DNA from: Pseudotabrizicola sp.
GTDB lineage: Bacteria; Pseudomonadota; Alphaproteobacteria; Rhodobacterales; Rhodobacteraceae
Direction: 5' to 3'
Length of the DNA: 45,593 bases
Assembly: GCF_030656345.1 (NCBI RefSeq)
Contig: NZ_JAUSNR010000038.1
Span: forward strand, 1-45,593
Part shown: piece by piece, positions 21,526 to 30,666 of the stretch
Numbering within the stretch: position 1 is the first letter of the stretch
Layout of the letters: the number at the start of each line of letters is the position of its first letter
The notes under the pieces: model-generated
Seen by the model: the letters and a program-made list of their open reading frames with translations, nothing else
Databases searched by the model: none
What the model was told of the DNA's origin: nothing
Made by a program: the position numbers and the translations under genes

Positions 21526-24458
21526 AGACGGGAGGCTGTTTCTGGCGTTGTTTGGGGGATGACGGGTTGGAACGGTCTTTTGTCGAGGTTTGGAGCCTAT
21601 CCTTTGATGACATCGGATTGATCGAGGGGATCAATCGTTCCGGCCGGGTCTGGTTTGCGTTTCAGCTGAGCTTCTTCCGAGCGCGGGCGCGATTTCCGTC
21701 TCGGTCGGGCGATGTCCAGGCCGATGTCTTGCGTTACCTTGCCGCGCAGCTGGGGATCGCCGCGCCGGAAGCGCGGGATTTCGAGTGCGGTCATGTGACG
21801 GCGCGCAGGCACCGGGCAGCAATCTTGAGGTATTTGGATATTCGACGTGCCGCTGATCGAGATCGGCAAGCGTTGCGGAATGAACTGGCTTTCGTGTTTC
21901 GGGGATCCTTCGGGAAGATTGAGGATCAGGTCGAACTTGGGTATCGCAAAAGCCGCGCGCAGGGGTTCTTCGTTCCGTCGGACAAGATCATGGAGCGGCT
22001 TGTCCGCGGTGCTCGGCATGATGCCGTTGAACACCTGCTCAAGAGGATTGCAGACAGCTTGTCCGGTGAGGCCTGCCGGAAACTGGAGGCCAGCCTGGCC
22101 GGCCCCAAATGCGCAACGGGGTTTCTGAGTTTGAAAGCGGATGCGGGTGCCGCCACTTTGGAAAACATCCTGGCGGCGACAATGCGATTGGCATTCGTGA
22201 ATGCGCTCGATTTACCATTCCAGATCATGGAAGATGTCGACCCCGCCCTGGTCCAGCGACTGTCCCGCCGCGTCGATGGTGAGACCGCGGCCGAGATGCG
22301 CCGCCATGGCGACACGCGTCGGCTGGGTCTCTTTGCGCTCAATCTCATGCATCGCCGTGGCGAAATGATCGACGCGCTGATCGACCTGCTGCTTGAGATC
22401 ATCCACCGGATGCAGACACGGTCGCGCCGCCGGGTAGTGGGGGCGATTGCGCGGGATATCGAGCGGGTCCATGGCAAGGAGCGCCTGCTGGTCGATATGG
22501 CTATTGCAGCGGTGGATGAACCCGAGGGCCGGGTGCTTGAGGTCATTTATCCTGTCGCGAGCGTGGCCAAGCTGAAGGCCGTGATTGAAGAAGACGGCGC
22601 CAAGGGCACGCTGGACCGGCGAATTCAAACGGCGATGCGCGGCTCCTACGCAAGCCACTACCGTCGGATGGTACCAAAGCTTCTTGCCGCGCTGCAGTTT
22701 CGATCGAACAACGCAAGCTGGCGCCCGATCCTGGATGCACTCGATTTGATCGAGCGGTGGCAACAGGATGGACGACGGGTCGTGCCTGTCGATCTGGCTC
22801 CTCAGGGTTCCATTCCCGCCAAATGGCGCGAGGCCGTCATCGATGCATCCGGCCGTCTGAACGTGATTACCTTCGAGCTCTGCGTATTGGCACAGTTACG
22901 TGAGAGGGTGCGCGCGAAGGAAATCTGGGTCGATGGCGCTGACCGCTACCGCAACCCGGACAATGACTTGCCGACCGATTTCGAGGCGCAAAGACACATA
23001 TATTATCAGGGCCTTGGCCTCACCCAGGATGCCGGAGCGTTTGTCTCGCAGGTGCGCGATGAGCTGACGCGCGAACTCCACCTTCTGAACCGAACCCTGC
23101 CGGAAAACGAACAGGTCCGGTTGCGAACATTCGGGGAAAACCGGATCAGAGTAACGCCCTTTGCCCCGGTGCCGGAACCACCGGGGCTGGGAGCTCTCAA
23201 GCGCGAGGTCGAACGCGTCTGGCCGATGACCGGCCTGCTCGATGTCCTGAAGGAAACGGCATTGGACACGGGGTTTCTGGATTGCTTCGAGACGTCCGCC
23301 AGCCGCGAAGCCTTGGCCCACGCAGACCGGGACCGGCGGTTACTGCTGGCGCTCTATGCTGCGGGGACCAATGCCGGGATCAAACGCGTCGCCGCCGGTG
23401 TCGGTGACATTAGTTATGACGAACTGCTCCACATCCACCGCCGCTATATCGACCCAAACGCGCTGCGTGCCGCTGCGGCGCGCGTGGCTGATGCGACACT
23501 GAGGGTCCGCAATCCCGCGATCTGGGGCGCGGCGGGCACGGCTTGCGGTTCGGATTCCACCAAGTTCGGTGCCTGGGACCGTAACCTGATGACTGAATGG
23601 CACGCGCGCTACGGTGGGCGCGGGGTGATGATCTACTGGCATGTCGAGCGTCAGGCGACCTGTATCTATTCGCAGCTCAAGAGGTGTTCGTCCTCGGAGG
23701 TGGCGGCGATGATCGAGGGGGTGCTCCGGCACTGCACCGACATGGAAATCCAGCGCCAGTACGTCGATAGCCATGGTCAGACTGCTGTCGGTTTTGCCTT
23801 CTGCCATCTGCTCGGGTTCGAATTGGCGCCGCGCCTGAAGGCGATTGCCCGCCAAAAGCTGGTCCTTCCCGCCGCGGGCATGCGGACGCACTTGCCGCAT
23901 CTGGCGCCGATCTTGTCGAACGTAGTCGATTGGGCCGAGATCGAGCGGCAATACGACGAGATGGTCAAATACGCCGCCGCCATGCAGCACGGCACCGCCG
24001 ACCCCGAAGCGATCCTGCGCCGGTTTGCCCGGACCGACGTGATGCACCCGACCTACAAGGCACTGGCTGAACTGGGTCGTGCCATCAAGACGATCTTCCT
24101 GTGCCGCTATCTGCGATCAGAAGCCCTTCGCCGGGAAATCCACGAAGGCCTGAACGTTGTCGAGAACTGGAACAGTGCGAACGGCTTCGTCTTCTTCGGC
24201 AAGGGCGGCGAGATTGCCTCGAACCGGATCGCCGATCAAGAAATCTCCGCCCTGGCGCTGCAACTGGTCCAGGCATCGATGGTTTATGTGAACACGCGCA
24301 TGGTCCAATCGGTCCTGTCGGACCCGAATTGGCAGGATCGACTGTCTCCAGAGGACTATCGCGGCCTGACGCCGTTGATCTATGCGCACATCACACCCTA
24401 TGGCCGCTACGATATCGATTTGGAGACCCGGATCGATTACGAGCGTATCGCGGCTTGA
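21522..24458 (+). CDS. tnpA: Tn3-family transposase TnpA
   Basis: About 978 aa, full size for the family. The N-terminal DUF4158-like DNA-binding part ([25 protein letters not shown]) precedes the RNase H-like DDE domain: first Asp in [10 protein letters not shown], second Asp in [12 protein letters not shown], Glu in [11 protein letters not shown]. The TTG start at 21522 is uncertain. In the +2 frame an alternative stretch ([12 protein letters not shown]) joins the same protein if one G of the run at 21554-21558 is removed, so a 5' frameshift is possible. TnpA binds the 21-bp+ terminal repeats and makes cointegrates resolved by TnpR. Confidence 0.9.
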   Translation: MKTGGCFWRCLGDDGLERSFVEVWSLSFDDIGLIEGINRSGRVWFAFQLSFFRARARFPSRSGDVQADVLRYLAAQLGIAAPEARDFECGHVTARRHRAAILRYLDIRRAADRDRQALRNELAFVFRGSFGKIEDQVELGYRKSRAQGFFVPSDKIMERLVRGARHDAVEHLLKRIADSLSGEACRKLEASLAGPKCATGFLSLKADAGAATLENILAATMRLAFVNALDLPFQIMEDVDPALVQRLSRRVDGETAAEMRRHGDTRRLGLFALNLMHRRGEMIDALIDLLLEIIHRMQTRSRRRVVGAIARDIERVHGKERLLVDMAIAAVDEPEGRVLEVIYPVASVAKLKAVIEEDGAKGTLDRRIQTAMRGSYASHYRRMVPKLLAALQFRSNNASWRPILDALDLIERWQQDGRRVVPVDLAPQGSIPAKWREAVIDASGRLNVITFELCVLAQLRERVRAKEIWVDGADRYRNPDNDLPTDFEAQRHIYYQGLGLTQDAGAFVSQVRDELTRELHLLNRTLPENEQVRLRTFGENRIRVTPFAPVPEPPGLGALKREVERVWPMTGLLDVLKETALDTGFLDCFETSASREALAHADRDRRLLLALYAAGTNAGIKRVAAGVGDISYDELLHIHRRYIDPNALRAAAARVADATLRVRNPAIWGAAGTACGSDSTKFGAWDRNLMTEWHARYGGRGVMIYWHVERQATCIYSQLKRCSSSEVAAMIEGVLRHCTDMEIQRQYVDSHGQTAVGFAFCHLLGFELAPRLKAIARQKLVLPAAGMRTHLPHLAPILSNVVDWAEIERQYDEMVKYAAAMQHGTADPEAILRRFARTDVMHPTYKALAELGRAIKTIFLCRYLRSEALRREIHEGLNVVENWNSANGFVFFGKGGEIASNRIADQEISALALQLVQASMVYVNTRMVQSVLSDPNWQDRLSPEDYRGLTPLIYAHITPYGRYDIDLETRIDYERIAA

Positions 24459-24576
24459 GCGTTACTATGAGTATACCCAAAATAACGCAAGGCATGAACA
24501 GCGAAAGCACCCATTTTATGTTCACTTTGGGTATGTTTCGAGATAATGAACACATCATCTCAAAGGCACACCCAAA
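24459..24576. promoter_or_regulatory. Probable res site between tnpA and tnpR
   Basis: The 118-base gap contains TGTTCA (24519-24524) and TGAACA (24547-24552), an inverted pair spanning 34 bp, and copies of TATACCCAAA (24472-24481), TTTGGGTAT (24526-24534) and CACCCAAAA just before the tnpR start. Repeated dyads of this size are typical of res subsites, which also control tnpR. Confidence 0.6.
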
Positions 24577-25170
24577 ATGAACAGATCGAGCCCCAAAATC
24601 GGCTATGCCCGAACATCGACCGTCGATCAGAACCTCGATGCCCAAATTGAGGCGCTGACAGCCGCAGGATGTGGGATGGTGCGCCAGGAACAGCGCAGTG
24701 GCGCGACGCTTGAAGGCCGCCCTGAATTGAAAACCATCCTCGACTTTATTCATCCTGGCGAAACCCTGGTGGTGACGCGGATCGACCGGCTTGCCCGCTC
24801 AATGCAGGATCTTCAGACCATCGTTGCGCGGCTGAAAGAAAAGGGCGCGCATCTGGCGGCCACCGAGCAGCCCGTGGACACCTCCACGGCGACGGGCAAA
24901 GCGTTCTTTGACATGCTTGGCGTCTTTGCGGAATTTGAAACCAATCTCCGCCGCGAGCGGCAGGCTGAAGGGATCAAGGCCGCGAAACGCAAAGGGGTCT
25001 ATCGCGGTCGCCCACCCAAGATCGACATGGCCACCATTCAGGCCAAGCTTGGTGCAGGCCTCTCTCCAACGGAAATTGCCCGCGAAATGGGGATCTCGCG
25101 CGGTACTGTCTATAAAGCAAAGGCTGAAATGCTGACGGGCAATGATATCATTGAGGGGCGGACTGCATGA
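24577..25170 (+). CDS. tnpR: Serine resolvase TnpR
   Basis: 197-aa small serine recombinase. The catalytic Ser lies in IGYARTSTVDQNLDAQIEAL; the family motifs VVTRIDRLARSMQDL, GKAFFDMLGVFAEFETNLRR and ERQAEGIKAAKRKGVYRGRP are present, followed by a C-terminal helix-turn-helix (LSPTEIAREMGISRGTVYKA). It resolves Tn3 cointegrates at res directly upstream. AAGG precedes the ATG. It overlaps the passenger gene by 4 bases. Confidence 0.94.
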   Translation: MNRSSPKIGYARTSTVDQNLDAQIEALTAAGCGMVRQEQRSGATLEGRPELKTILDFIHPGETLVVTRIDRLARSMQDLQTIVARLKEKGAHLAATEQPVDTSTATGKAFFDMLGVFAEFETNLRRERQAEGIKAAKRKGVYRGRPPKIDMATIQAKLGAGLSPTEIAREMGISRGTVYKAKAEMLTGNDIIEGRTA

Positions 25171-25646
25171 AAAAGCCCCCACGCAAGCGACAGCCTTCCG
25201 CGCCCAAAGTGCCTGTGCAAACAGGGGCCAAGGTCCCACCACCACGCAACCTGACCCCAGAGCTTTGCGACCGGCTGCGCCGGGACATGATGAAGGCCTG
25301 CCTCGCCGTGGCAGAAACCCACGGGCTGACGGTCGAAGGCGGGGATCTCTCGGATATCGATCTGCGCCATAGCTTCGAGATCAGCTTCCGCGTCGGAATC
25401 CCGCAAGAGAGCGGCGAGATCTACTCACCAGAGAAGGCCCTGTTCGAGGTGCTCGCGCCTCATTTTGGCTTGGAGCCCGAGGATCATGGCCGCACCTTCC
25501 GATCGAAGGATGAACTCTTCCGCATCGTCGCCATCAATCCAAACAGGCCAAAATATCCGATCAGCGCAGAACGCGTCTCCGATGGCCGAGGCTTCAAGTT
25601 CCCCGCCGAAAACGTCGTCATGTACCTGCAGCGTTCAGGCGCATAG
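25167..25646 (+). CDS. Transposon passenger protein, unknown function
   Basis: 159-aa protein that starts within the tnpR stop (ATGA) and ends 33 bases before the right terminal repeat. The first 30 residues are basic and Pro-rich (KKPPRKRQPSAPKVPVQTGA). The rest is a compact mixed domain (LTPELCDRLRRDMMKACLAV, GGDLSDIDLRHSFEISF, DELFRIVAINPNRPKYP). No family recognised. Being cotranscribed with the resolvase, it may help transposition or be a selfish-element accessory. Confidence 0.7.
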   Translation: MKKPPRKRQPSAPKVPVQTGAKVPPPRNLTPELCDRLRRDMMKACLAVAETHGLTVEGGDLSDIDLRHSFEISFRVGIPQESGEIYSPEKALFEVLAPHFGLEPEDHGRTFRSKDELFRIVAINPNRPKYPISAERVSDGRGFKFPAENVVMYLQRSGA

Positions 25647-25740
25647 TTTGTACGCCTTTTGTCCCATCAAACGATCAAATATGCACGCTCGGGCCTGTTA
25701 CGCCAACACGGCCGAAATCACAGCGCAAAATCATTCCTGA

Positions 25741-25880
25741 TCAGAGCTCTAACTTCGGGCCAACCACTCTGATTGGCAAAGTCTTGTCCGCAACAATGCC
25801 CCGCTTGTGTCCACGAACTCGGACAACCTTACCACTGTAGTAGCGCCGCTCATGCTCGCTCACCCAGTGTTCGGTCGGTG
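25741..25880 (-). pseudogene. 3' fragment of an unidentified gene
   Basis: Minus-strand frame ending in TEHWVSEHERRYYSGKVVRV, GHKRGIVADKTLPIRVVGPK, with the stop at 25741-25743. The wording looks like real protein, but upstream it runs into the antisense of the ISKra4 transposase near 25880, so only about 45 residues are native. I do not recognise the parent family. Confidence 0.4.
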
Positions 25881-27307
25881 TCGCGCGGTCCGATGAGATC
25901 ACTCGCGGACAACGTTGCGAATTTGAAATCGAGAAGAACTTCGAGGATCTGGCCGACGGTAGCGTTGGCCTGTCGATTGATGACGGCAAAGCGATTCTGG
26001 CATCACTTCAACGGCACCTCGTCCAGCAGCAGAGCTCCCTCTATATTCTGTTTCGACGTCATTGCCAGGGATGCGGCGGAACCCGGCCGATCAAGGATTA
26101 CTCGACCAGAACGATACAGACGGTCTACGGCGCTGTCACCGTGCCAAGCCCTCGGCTGTACCCATGCAGACACTGCATCCCCGGCGTCGACTTCACAATC
26201 ACCCCTGTTTCTGAGCTCTGCCCAGATCGGGCAACGCCCGAACTGATGGCGCTGAACGCTAAGTTGGGCGCTATGATGCCCTACCGAACGGCGGCGGATG
26301 TTCTGGCTGAATTTCTGCCAGAGCAGTCTCCGAAGAGCTTTACGACCCTTCGGCATCGCACCTTGGCAGTCGGGAGGCGTTTGGAAGAAAAAGAAAAGCT
26401 GCGTATGTTCCATGAAAAGTCGGACACTCGGGAACGACGCCAAGGCGAACTGCTACTTCCAGGTGATCTTGAGCGGGAGTTCGTTCTCAGCATCGATACT
26501 GCACATATTCCGAAGGTTAGAGGGCGTGAAACCCGCAGTTTCGAAGCCGTCATTTGCCATGCGAGCCGGGGCGGCGTGGGAAGCAAAGGCGGAACTCTGT
26601 TCGTGTTTCCAGGGACATCACGAACTAGAATGCGCGCAGAAGCGCTGCATGCGCTCACATATCTGGGGTATCAGGGCAAAGGTGAGATCACTGTAATCTC
26701 GGACGGTGCGGAATGCTTGAAGCGTTTGAAGACCGCGTTGCCACAGCCAGCAACGCATATCCTCGACTGGTTTCATATCGCCATGAAGCTGCGCCCGATT
26801 GAACAGATTGCGGCCAGCGTGTCGCGGCGACCACCTCCAGATGCGCCCGACAACCTTGCTGAAACAGTCGAATCAGTCCGATGGCTACTGTGGAATGGCC
26901 AGACAGATCGGGCTCTTGATTTGATCAATCATCTCCTCCGCCTGTCTAAACTGGAGGCCCTTGGCAGCACCATCTGCCACCTGTTCCGACAGGGCCTGAT
27001 GAACCTGACAACCTACATCGAGCAAAATCGCAGCTCGATTGCCAATTATGGTGAGAGGTACCGTGCCGGAAAGCGTATCGCCTCGACGTCAGCCGAAGCG
27101 AGCGTCAACAACCTTGTCGCCAGGCGAATGGTCAAAAAACAGCAGATGCGCTGGACTGAAAAGGGCGCAAACCTGCTCCTTTAGGTTAGCGTTGCAATTG
27201 CCAACGGCAACCTCAAAGAACGCCTCGCCTACCAGTCCCCGACACAGTCGAAGCTACCTGTCATTTCTCACTTTGTATCAGTGCCTCTCTTCCAGCGCGC
27301 GGCGTGA
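25844..27307 (+). pseudogene. ISKra4-family transposase, decayed
   Basis: One frame carries the family features in order: a Cys pair zinc motif (RRHCQGCGGTRPIKDYSTRT, YPCRHC), SIDTAHIPKVRG, VISDGAECLKRL, HILDWFHIAMKLRPIEQIA, NYGERYRAGKRIASTSAEAS and MVKKQQMRWTEKGANLLL. At 27182-27184 a TAG stands where homologs have Gln (LLLQV), and the frame then continues to 27307. Upstream, two stops at 25838-25843 and no in-frame ATG leave the N-terminus without a start; a GTG at 26141 would give a shortened protein. Element ends were not found. Confidence 0.8.
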
Positions 27308-27407
27308 CCCCAGATAATTGAACGGTCCCCATATCGGATAGGTCATTCTTCCATCGTCGCTATTGGGGGCTTGCCGAATCGTTCATTCGGTTTGTAGGCT
27401 AATGGTA

Positions 27408-27516
27408 GCAGCAATGAGCTCAACGCTGAGATCGCTGCGGATTGTACTGAAAATATCGCTCTCATGCGACCTGGCAATGTGGCCTCTGCAGTATCACTGC
27501 CAGAGGCTTTTTTTTT
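27408..27516 (+). promoter_or_regulatory. ANTAR antitermination leader: two hexaloop hairpins and a terminator
   Basis: Hairpin 1 (27408-27438): stem GCAGC/GCTGC with an inner CTC/GAG and a 6-base loop AACGCT (27422-27427). Hairpin 2 (27473-27484): GGC/GCC with a 6-base loop AATGTG (27476-27481). Both loops have A at position 1 and G at position 4, the known ANTAR recognition pattern. The terminator (27482-27507) is an 11-pair stem (GCCTCTG-CAGT/ACTG-CAGAGGC) followed by nine T (27508-27516); its first three bases are also the 3' arm of hairpin 2, so the structures exclude each other. A further hairpin CCGAAT/ATTCGG lies at 27374-27390. Confidence 0.8.
27482..27516 (+). terminator. Intrinsic terminator in the amiC leader
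   Basis: GC-rich 11-pair stem, 3-base loop, one bulged C and a run of nine T, ending 10 bases before the amiC ATG. Its position upstream of the operon marks it as a conditional attenuator rather than the end of another gene. Confidence 0.85.
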
Positions 27517-27526
27517 GGTAACCCTG

Positions 27527-28681
27527 ATGCAACGACTTGAAGTCCCAACGGGTCTCTTGATCTCACACAGCGGATCGTATGGTGCGGTAAGTCGTGCCAT
27601 GCTTGCTGGTGCGCTTCTTGCAATTGATGAAATCAATGCAGACCCGACAAGAAAGGTCAGCATAAACCCCGTCGCCATCGACCCGGCTGGCCAGATCTCT
27701 GGCTATGTGGAGGGTGCACGCAAGTTGATTCATGAACATCGGATCAGCCATGTTATGGGGTGCTACACATCCTCAAGTCGTAAGGAAGTGCTGCCGCTTT
27801 TCGAAAAAGCGGACGCACTTCTTTGGTACCCGTCGCATTACGAAGGGTTCGAAACATCTGAAAACGTGGTGTATGTCGGCGCTGCACCAAACCAGCATAT
27901 CGTGCCTCTGACACAGCATTTGCTGACCGAGTTTGGTTTGCGTGGCTGGATGGTCGGATCCAATTATATCTGGGCGTGGGAAAACAACCGCATCCTGCGC
28001 GAGGCGCTGACGGCATCGCAAGGGACGGTCCTGGGTGAACGCTATTTCACCATTGGTGAAACAGACTTTGAAGCTATTGTCGCTCAAATCATCGCGGATC
28101 GACCTGACTTCGTCTTTACAACGCTGATAGGGCAGTCAGGGTTTGTGTTTCTTAATCTGCTGCGAAACGCCTGCAAGGCAGCGGGGATCGAACAGTCTGA
28201 AGAGATTCCGACAGCGAGTTGTAGCCTGTCCGAAGCCGAGTTGCCGCTGATCGGAGATGCGATTGAAGGCCATCTGTCTTCTTCGGTCTATTTTTCCACC
28301 GTAAATTCTGCAGAGAATGATCGTTTCATAGCTCGGTGGAAGGCGCAGTTTGGTGGCGAGACTCATGCCTCGGCAGATGCTGAAAATGCCTATGCGGCCG
28401 TCCATCTTCTGGCCAAAGCGGCAGAACGCGCTGGTAGTGCCAGCTTTAACGACGTCCGCGACGCGGTGCGCGGCCTGACGTTCGATGCGCCTCAGGGCAG
28501 AATAAAGGTTGACGAAGAAAATCTGCACTGCTGGATGCGGCCCCGGATAGGCCGATCCCGCGCAGACGGGACATTCGATATCATCCAGGAAAGTCCCGTT
28601 GCTGTACGGCCCGATCCCTACCTGACCTGGAGCAATGACAGCCTTGACGTGCGCGGCGCCAAACTGCGACTTGTGAAATGA
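27527..28681 (+). CDS. amiC: AmiC-type amide sensor / negative regulator
   Basis: 384-aa periplasmic-binding-protein-fold (type 1) protein without signal peptide, hence cytoplasmic, like AmiC. Start ATG at 27527 after the leader terminator. Family blocks: GLLISHSGSYGAVSRAMLAG, GCYTSSSRKEVLPLFEKADA, LLWYPSHYEGFETSENVVYV, GAAPNQHIVPL and a VDEENLHCWMRPRIGR tail. AmiC binds AmiR and releases it when a small amide occupies the cleft. It overlaps amiR by 4 bases (ATGA), favouring complex formation. Related substrate-binding proteins (UrtA-type) are longer and secreted. Confidence 0.85.
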   Translation: MQRLEVPTGLLISHSGSYGAVSRAMLAGALLAIDEINADPTRKVSINPVAIDPAGQISGYVEGARKLIHEHRISHVMGCYTSSSRKEVLPLFEKADALLWYPSHYEGFETSENVVYVGAAPNQHIVPLTQHLLTEFGLRGWMVGSNYIWAWENNRILREALTASQGTVLGERYFTIGETDFEAIVAQIIADRPDFVFTTLIGQSGFVFLNLLRNACKAAGIEQSEEIPTASCSLSEAELPLIGDAIEGHLSSSVYFSTVNSAENDRFIARWKAQFGGETHASADAENAYAAVHLLAKAAERAGSASFNDVRDAVRGLTFDAPQGRIKVDEENLHCWMRPRIGRSRADGTFDIIQESPVAVRPDPYLTWSNDSLDVRGAKLRLVK

Positions 28682-29349
28682 GCAGGATTATTCACAAGAA
28701 TTTCCGCGGGCTGCGTGCCTTGTTGGTGATGGGCCCAAACACGGCGCGCGAGGGGCTGGAAAGCGCGCTGGTCAAACTGGGTCTGACGGTTGAGATGTCC
28801 GAAATGGCACCTTGCCCGCGCGAAACGTCAGTGAACCATGATCTTGTCTTTTTTGATGCGGATGACGGTGCGGAACCGTCGCTTGAGGGGATAGCGCTAC
28901 CACTTGTAGCTCTGGTCGGGAGCGAAGCCCCAAGCCGTCTGGCCCGCGTGGTGCGCTACCGTGCCGCCAGTCATATTCTCAAACCATTGCGCAGTTCGGG
29001 GGTATTTCTGGCCGTTTTCTTGGCAGTGAACGAGCACAACCACAGATCAAGACTTGAGCAGGAAACACAATCGCTTCGTCGACGGCTCGCAGGGCGGCGT
29101 ACGGTCATTCAAGCGGTTCTATCGCTTATGGGCCATGGCCTGACCGAAGATGAGGCTTACGAACGCCTTCGTCGCGAAGCGATGGAGCGTCGAATTCCGA
29201 TCGAGGACATGGCGCGCCTTGTTCTCAGCATTGCTCCCGATGCGGGGCCGGAAAAACTGCGCGCGATAGACCCAATCCGTTTGGGCCTGAAAAACCCGGT
29301 GAGCCCGAACATCTGGGCCGATAATCAACAGAGGAGACAGAAAAAATGA
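28678..29349 (+). CDS. amiR: AmiR-type ANTAR transcription antiterminator
   Basis: 223-aa protein: a pseudo-receiver domain (about residues 10-120; RALLVMGPNTAREGLESALV), a coiled-coil linker (SRLEQETQSLRRRLAGRRTV) and a C-terminal ANTAR domain (IQAVLSLMGHGLTEDEAYER, LRREAMERRIPIEDMARLVL). ANTAR proteins bind paired hexaloop hairpins and prevent terminator formation; such a leader lies at 27408-27516. The start overlaps the amiC stop, and the stop overlaps the transporter gene start, so sensor, antiterminator and transporter share one mRNA. The receiver lacks an evident phosphorylation Asp cluster, as in AmiR. Confidence 0.88.
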   Translation: MSRIIHKNFRGLRALLVMGPNTAREGLESALVKLGLTVEMSEMAPCPRETSVNHDLVFFDADDGAEPSLEGIALPLVALVGSEAPSRLARVVRYRAASHILKPLRSSGVFLAVFLAVNEHNHRSRLEQETQSLRRRLAGRRTVIQAVLSLMGHGLTEDEAYERLRREAMERRIPIEDMARLVLSIAPDAGPEKLRAIDPIRLGLKNPVSPNIWADNQQRRQKK

Positions 29350-30584
29350 CACGCAACCGGACACTAAAGGCTTTGCTGGCGAGTGCCGCGTTGGCGCTTT
29401 TCGTCAACGCCCCCGCATTCGCCCAGGATGGCCCGATCAAGATCGGCGTTCTGGAAGATCAATCCGGCGACTTTGCTGCCGCAACCATCGTGAAGGTGCA
29501 TGCCATCGAGCTGGCCACAAAAGAGATCAACGATGCTGGCGGAATCGGCGGGCGGCAGATCGAACTGGTGACGTATGATACCCAGTCCGACAACCGCCGC
29601 ACACAGGAATTCATGCGCCGCGCCTTGCAATCAGACAAGGTGGACGTTGTTTTCTCTGGTTTTTCTTCAGCCGCCCGCGAAGCGTATCGCCCGATCGTCA
29701 ATCAGTTTGATGGTCTTGCCTTCTATAACAACCAGTACGAAGGTGGTGTCTGTGACGCCAACATGATCGTCACGGGTGCAGTCCCTGAACAGCAGTTCTC
29801 AACCTTGCTGCCATGGATGATGGAGAAATACGGCAAGAACGTCTACACTCTCGCCGCTGACTACAACTTCGGCCAGATTTCCGCCGAATGGGTCCGCAAT
29901 ATCGTAAAGGAAAATGGCGGCACGATGGTGGGTGAAGAATTCATTCCGCTTGGTGTGTCGCAGTTCGGTCAGACCATTCAGAACATCCAGGCGGCCAAGC
30001 CGGATTTCGTTGTGACGCTTCTGGTCGGTGCAGCTCAGGCATCGTATTATGAACAGGCAAATTCTGCAAACGTCGGCTTGCCGATGGGTTCGTCGATCAA
30101 CGTGGGTCAGGCGTATGAGCACAAGCGTTTTACCCCGCCCAGCCTTGCGAACATGTTTGTGACCACGAACTATATCGAAGAGGTGGACACACCCGCCTCC
30201 AAAGACTTCGTCGCACGTTTCCGTGCCATGTTCCCCGACGAGCCGTACATCAATCAGGAAGCCGCAAACTCGTACATCGCGGTGTATCTTTACAAGCAAA
30301 TGGTTGAACGCGCAGGCAGCACCGACCGTGAAGCGCTGCGCGCTGAAATCGCCAAAGGCGACGTGTGCTTTGACGGGCCGTCAGGAAAGACCTGCCTTGA
30401 CCCGAAAAGCCAGCACATGTCGCACACCATCTATCTGGCACAGGTTGGCGAAGACCATTCCATTACCTTTCCAAAGGTTTGGGAAAACATTCAGCCCTAC
30501 TGGCTGGGTGATGCAGGGTGCGACCTGACAAAGAACGACCCGAGCGCGCAGTACACGCCTTCGTCGCCTCCTCCGAAAAACTGA
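29346..30584 (+). CDS. Amide/urea ABC transporter substrate-binding protein
   Basis: 412-aa exported binding protein of the Leu/Ile/Val-urea-amide (HAAT) family. A signal peptide covers residues 1-26 (hydrophobic LLASAALALF, AFA cleavage). The mature protein begins IKIGVLEDQSGDFAAATIVK; conserved parts are INDAGGIGGRQIELV, FYNNQYEGGVCDANMIVTGA and YTLAADYNFGQISAEWV. Four Cys are present, two in GDVCFDGPSGKTC. Its similarity to short-chain amide binding proteins (FmdD-like) and the formamidase in the operon suggest an amide ligand. It captures substrate in the periplasm for the permeases encoded next. Confidence 0.88.
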   Translation: MTRNRTLKALLASAALALFVNAPAFAQDGPIKIGVLEDQSGDFAAATIVKVHAIELATKEINDAGGIGGRQIELVTYDTQSDNRRTQEFMRRALQSDKVDVVFSGFSSAAREAYRPIVNQFDGLAFYNNQYEGGVCDANMIVTGAVPEQQFSTLLPWMMEKYGKNVYTLAADYNFGQISAEWVRNIVKENGGTMVGEEFIPLGVSQFGQTIQNIQAAKPDFVVTLLVGAAQASYYEQANSANVGLPMGSSINVGQAYEHKRFTPPSLANMFVTTNYIEEVDTPASKDFVARFRAMFPDEPYINQEAANSYIAVYLYKQMVERAGSTDREALRAEIAKGDVCFDGPSGKTCLDPKSQHMSHTIYLAQVGEDHSITFPKVWENIQPYWLGDAGCDLTKNDPSAQYTPSSPPPKN

Positions 30585-30601
30585 ACCTACACTGAAAAAC
30601 C

Positions 30602-30631
30602 GGTCGGGCGAACCAAAGGGTTCGCCCGACC
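30602..30631 (+). promoter_or_regulatory. Strong intercistronic hairpin after the binding-protein gene
   Basis: Perfect 13-bp stem (30602-30614 with 30619-30631) with an AAAG loop and no T-run, 17 bases after the stop. Hairpins here usually stabilise the upstream message and lower readthrough, giving more binding protein than permease. Confidence 0.72.
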
Positions 30632-30666
30632 TCTGATACTCATTTCGACTTTAGGAGACGATCGCA

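Larger units (their letters stand above)
21449..25699. mobile_element. Tn3-family transposon
   Basis: About 4.25 kb bounded by perfect 21-bp inverted ends AACAGGCCCGAGCGTGCATAT (21449-21469 and 25679-25699), followed by weaker similarity inward. It holds tnpA, a res-like region, tnpR and one passenger gene, all on the plus strand. The flanks (GGCCC left, ACGCC right) are not a 5-bp duplication, and the interrupted toxin gene does not resume on the right, so one flank was deleted or recombined after insertion. Confidence 0.88.

Noticed and set aside
21444..25704. 5-bp target duplication of the Tn3-family transposon
   Set aside because: GGCCC on the left and ACGCC on the right do not match; shifting the ends within the inverted repeat did not produce one.
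27300..27420. Sigma-54 (-24/-12) promoter for the amide operon
   Set aside because: GGGGGCTTGCC near 27365 resembles a -12 region, but the TGGCAC part and spacing do not fit.
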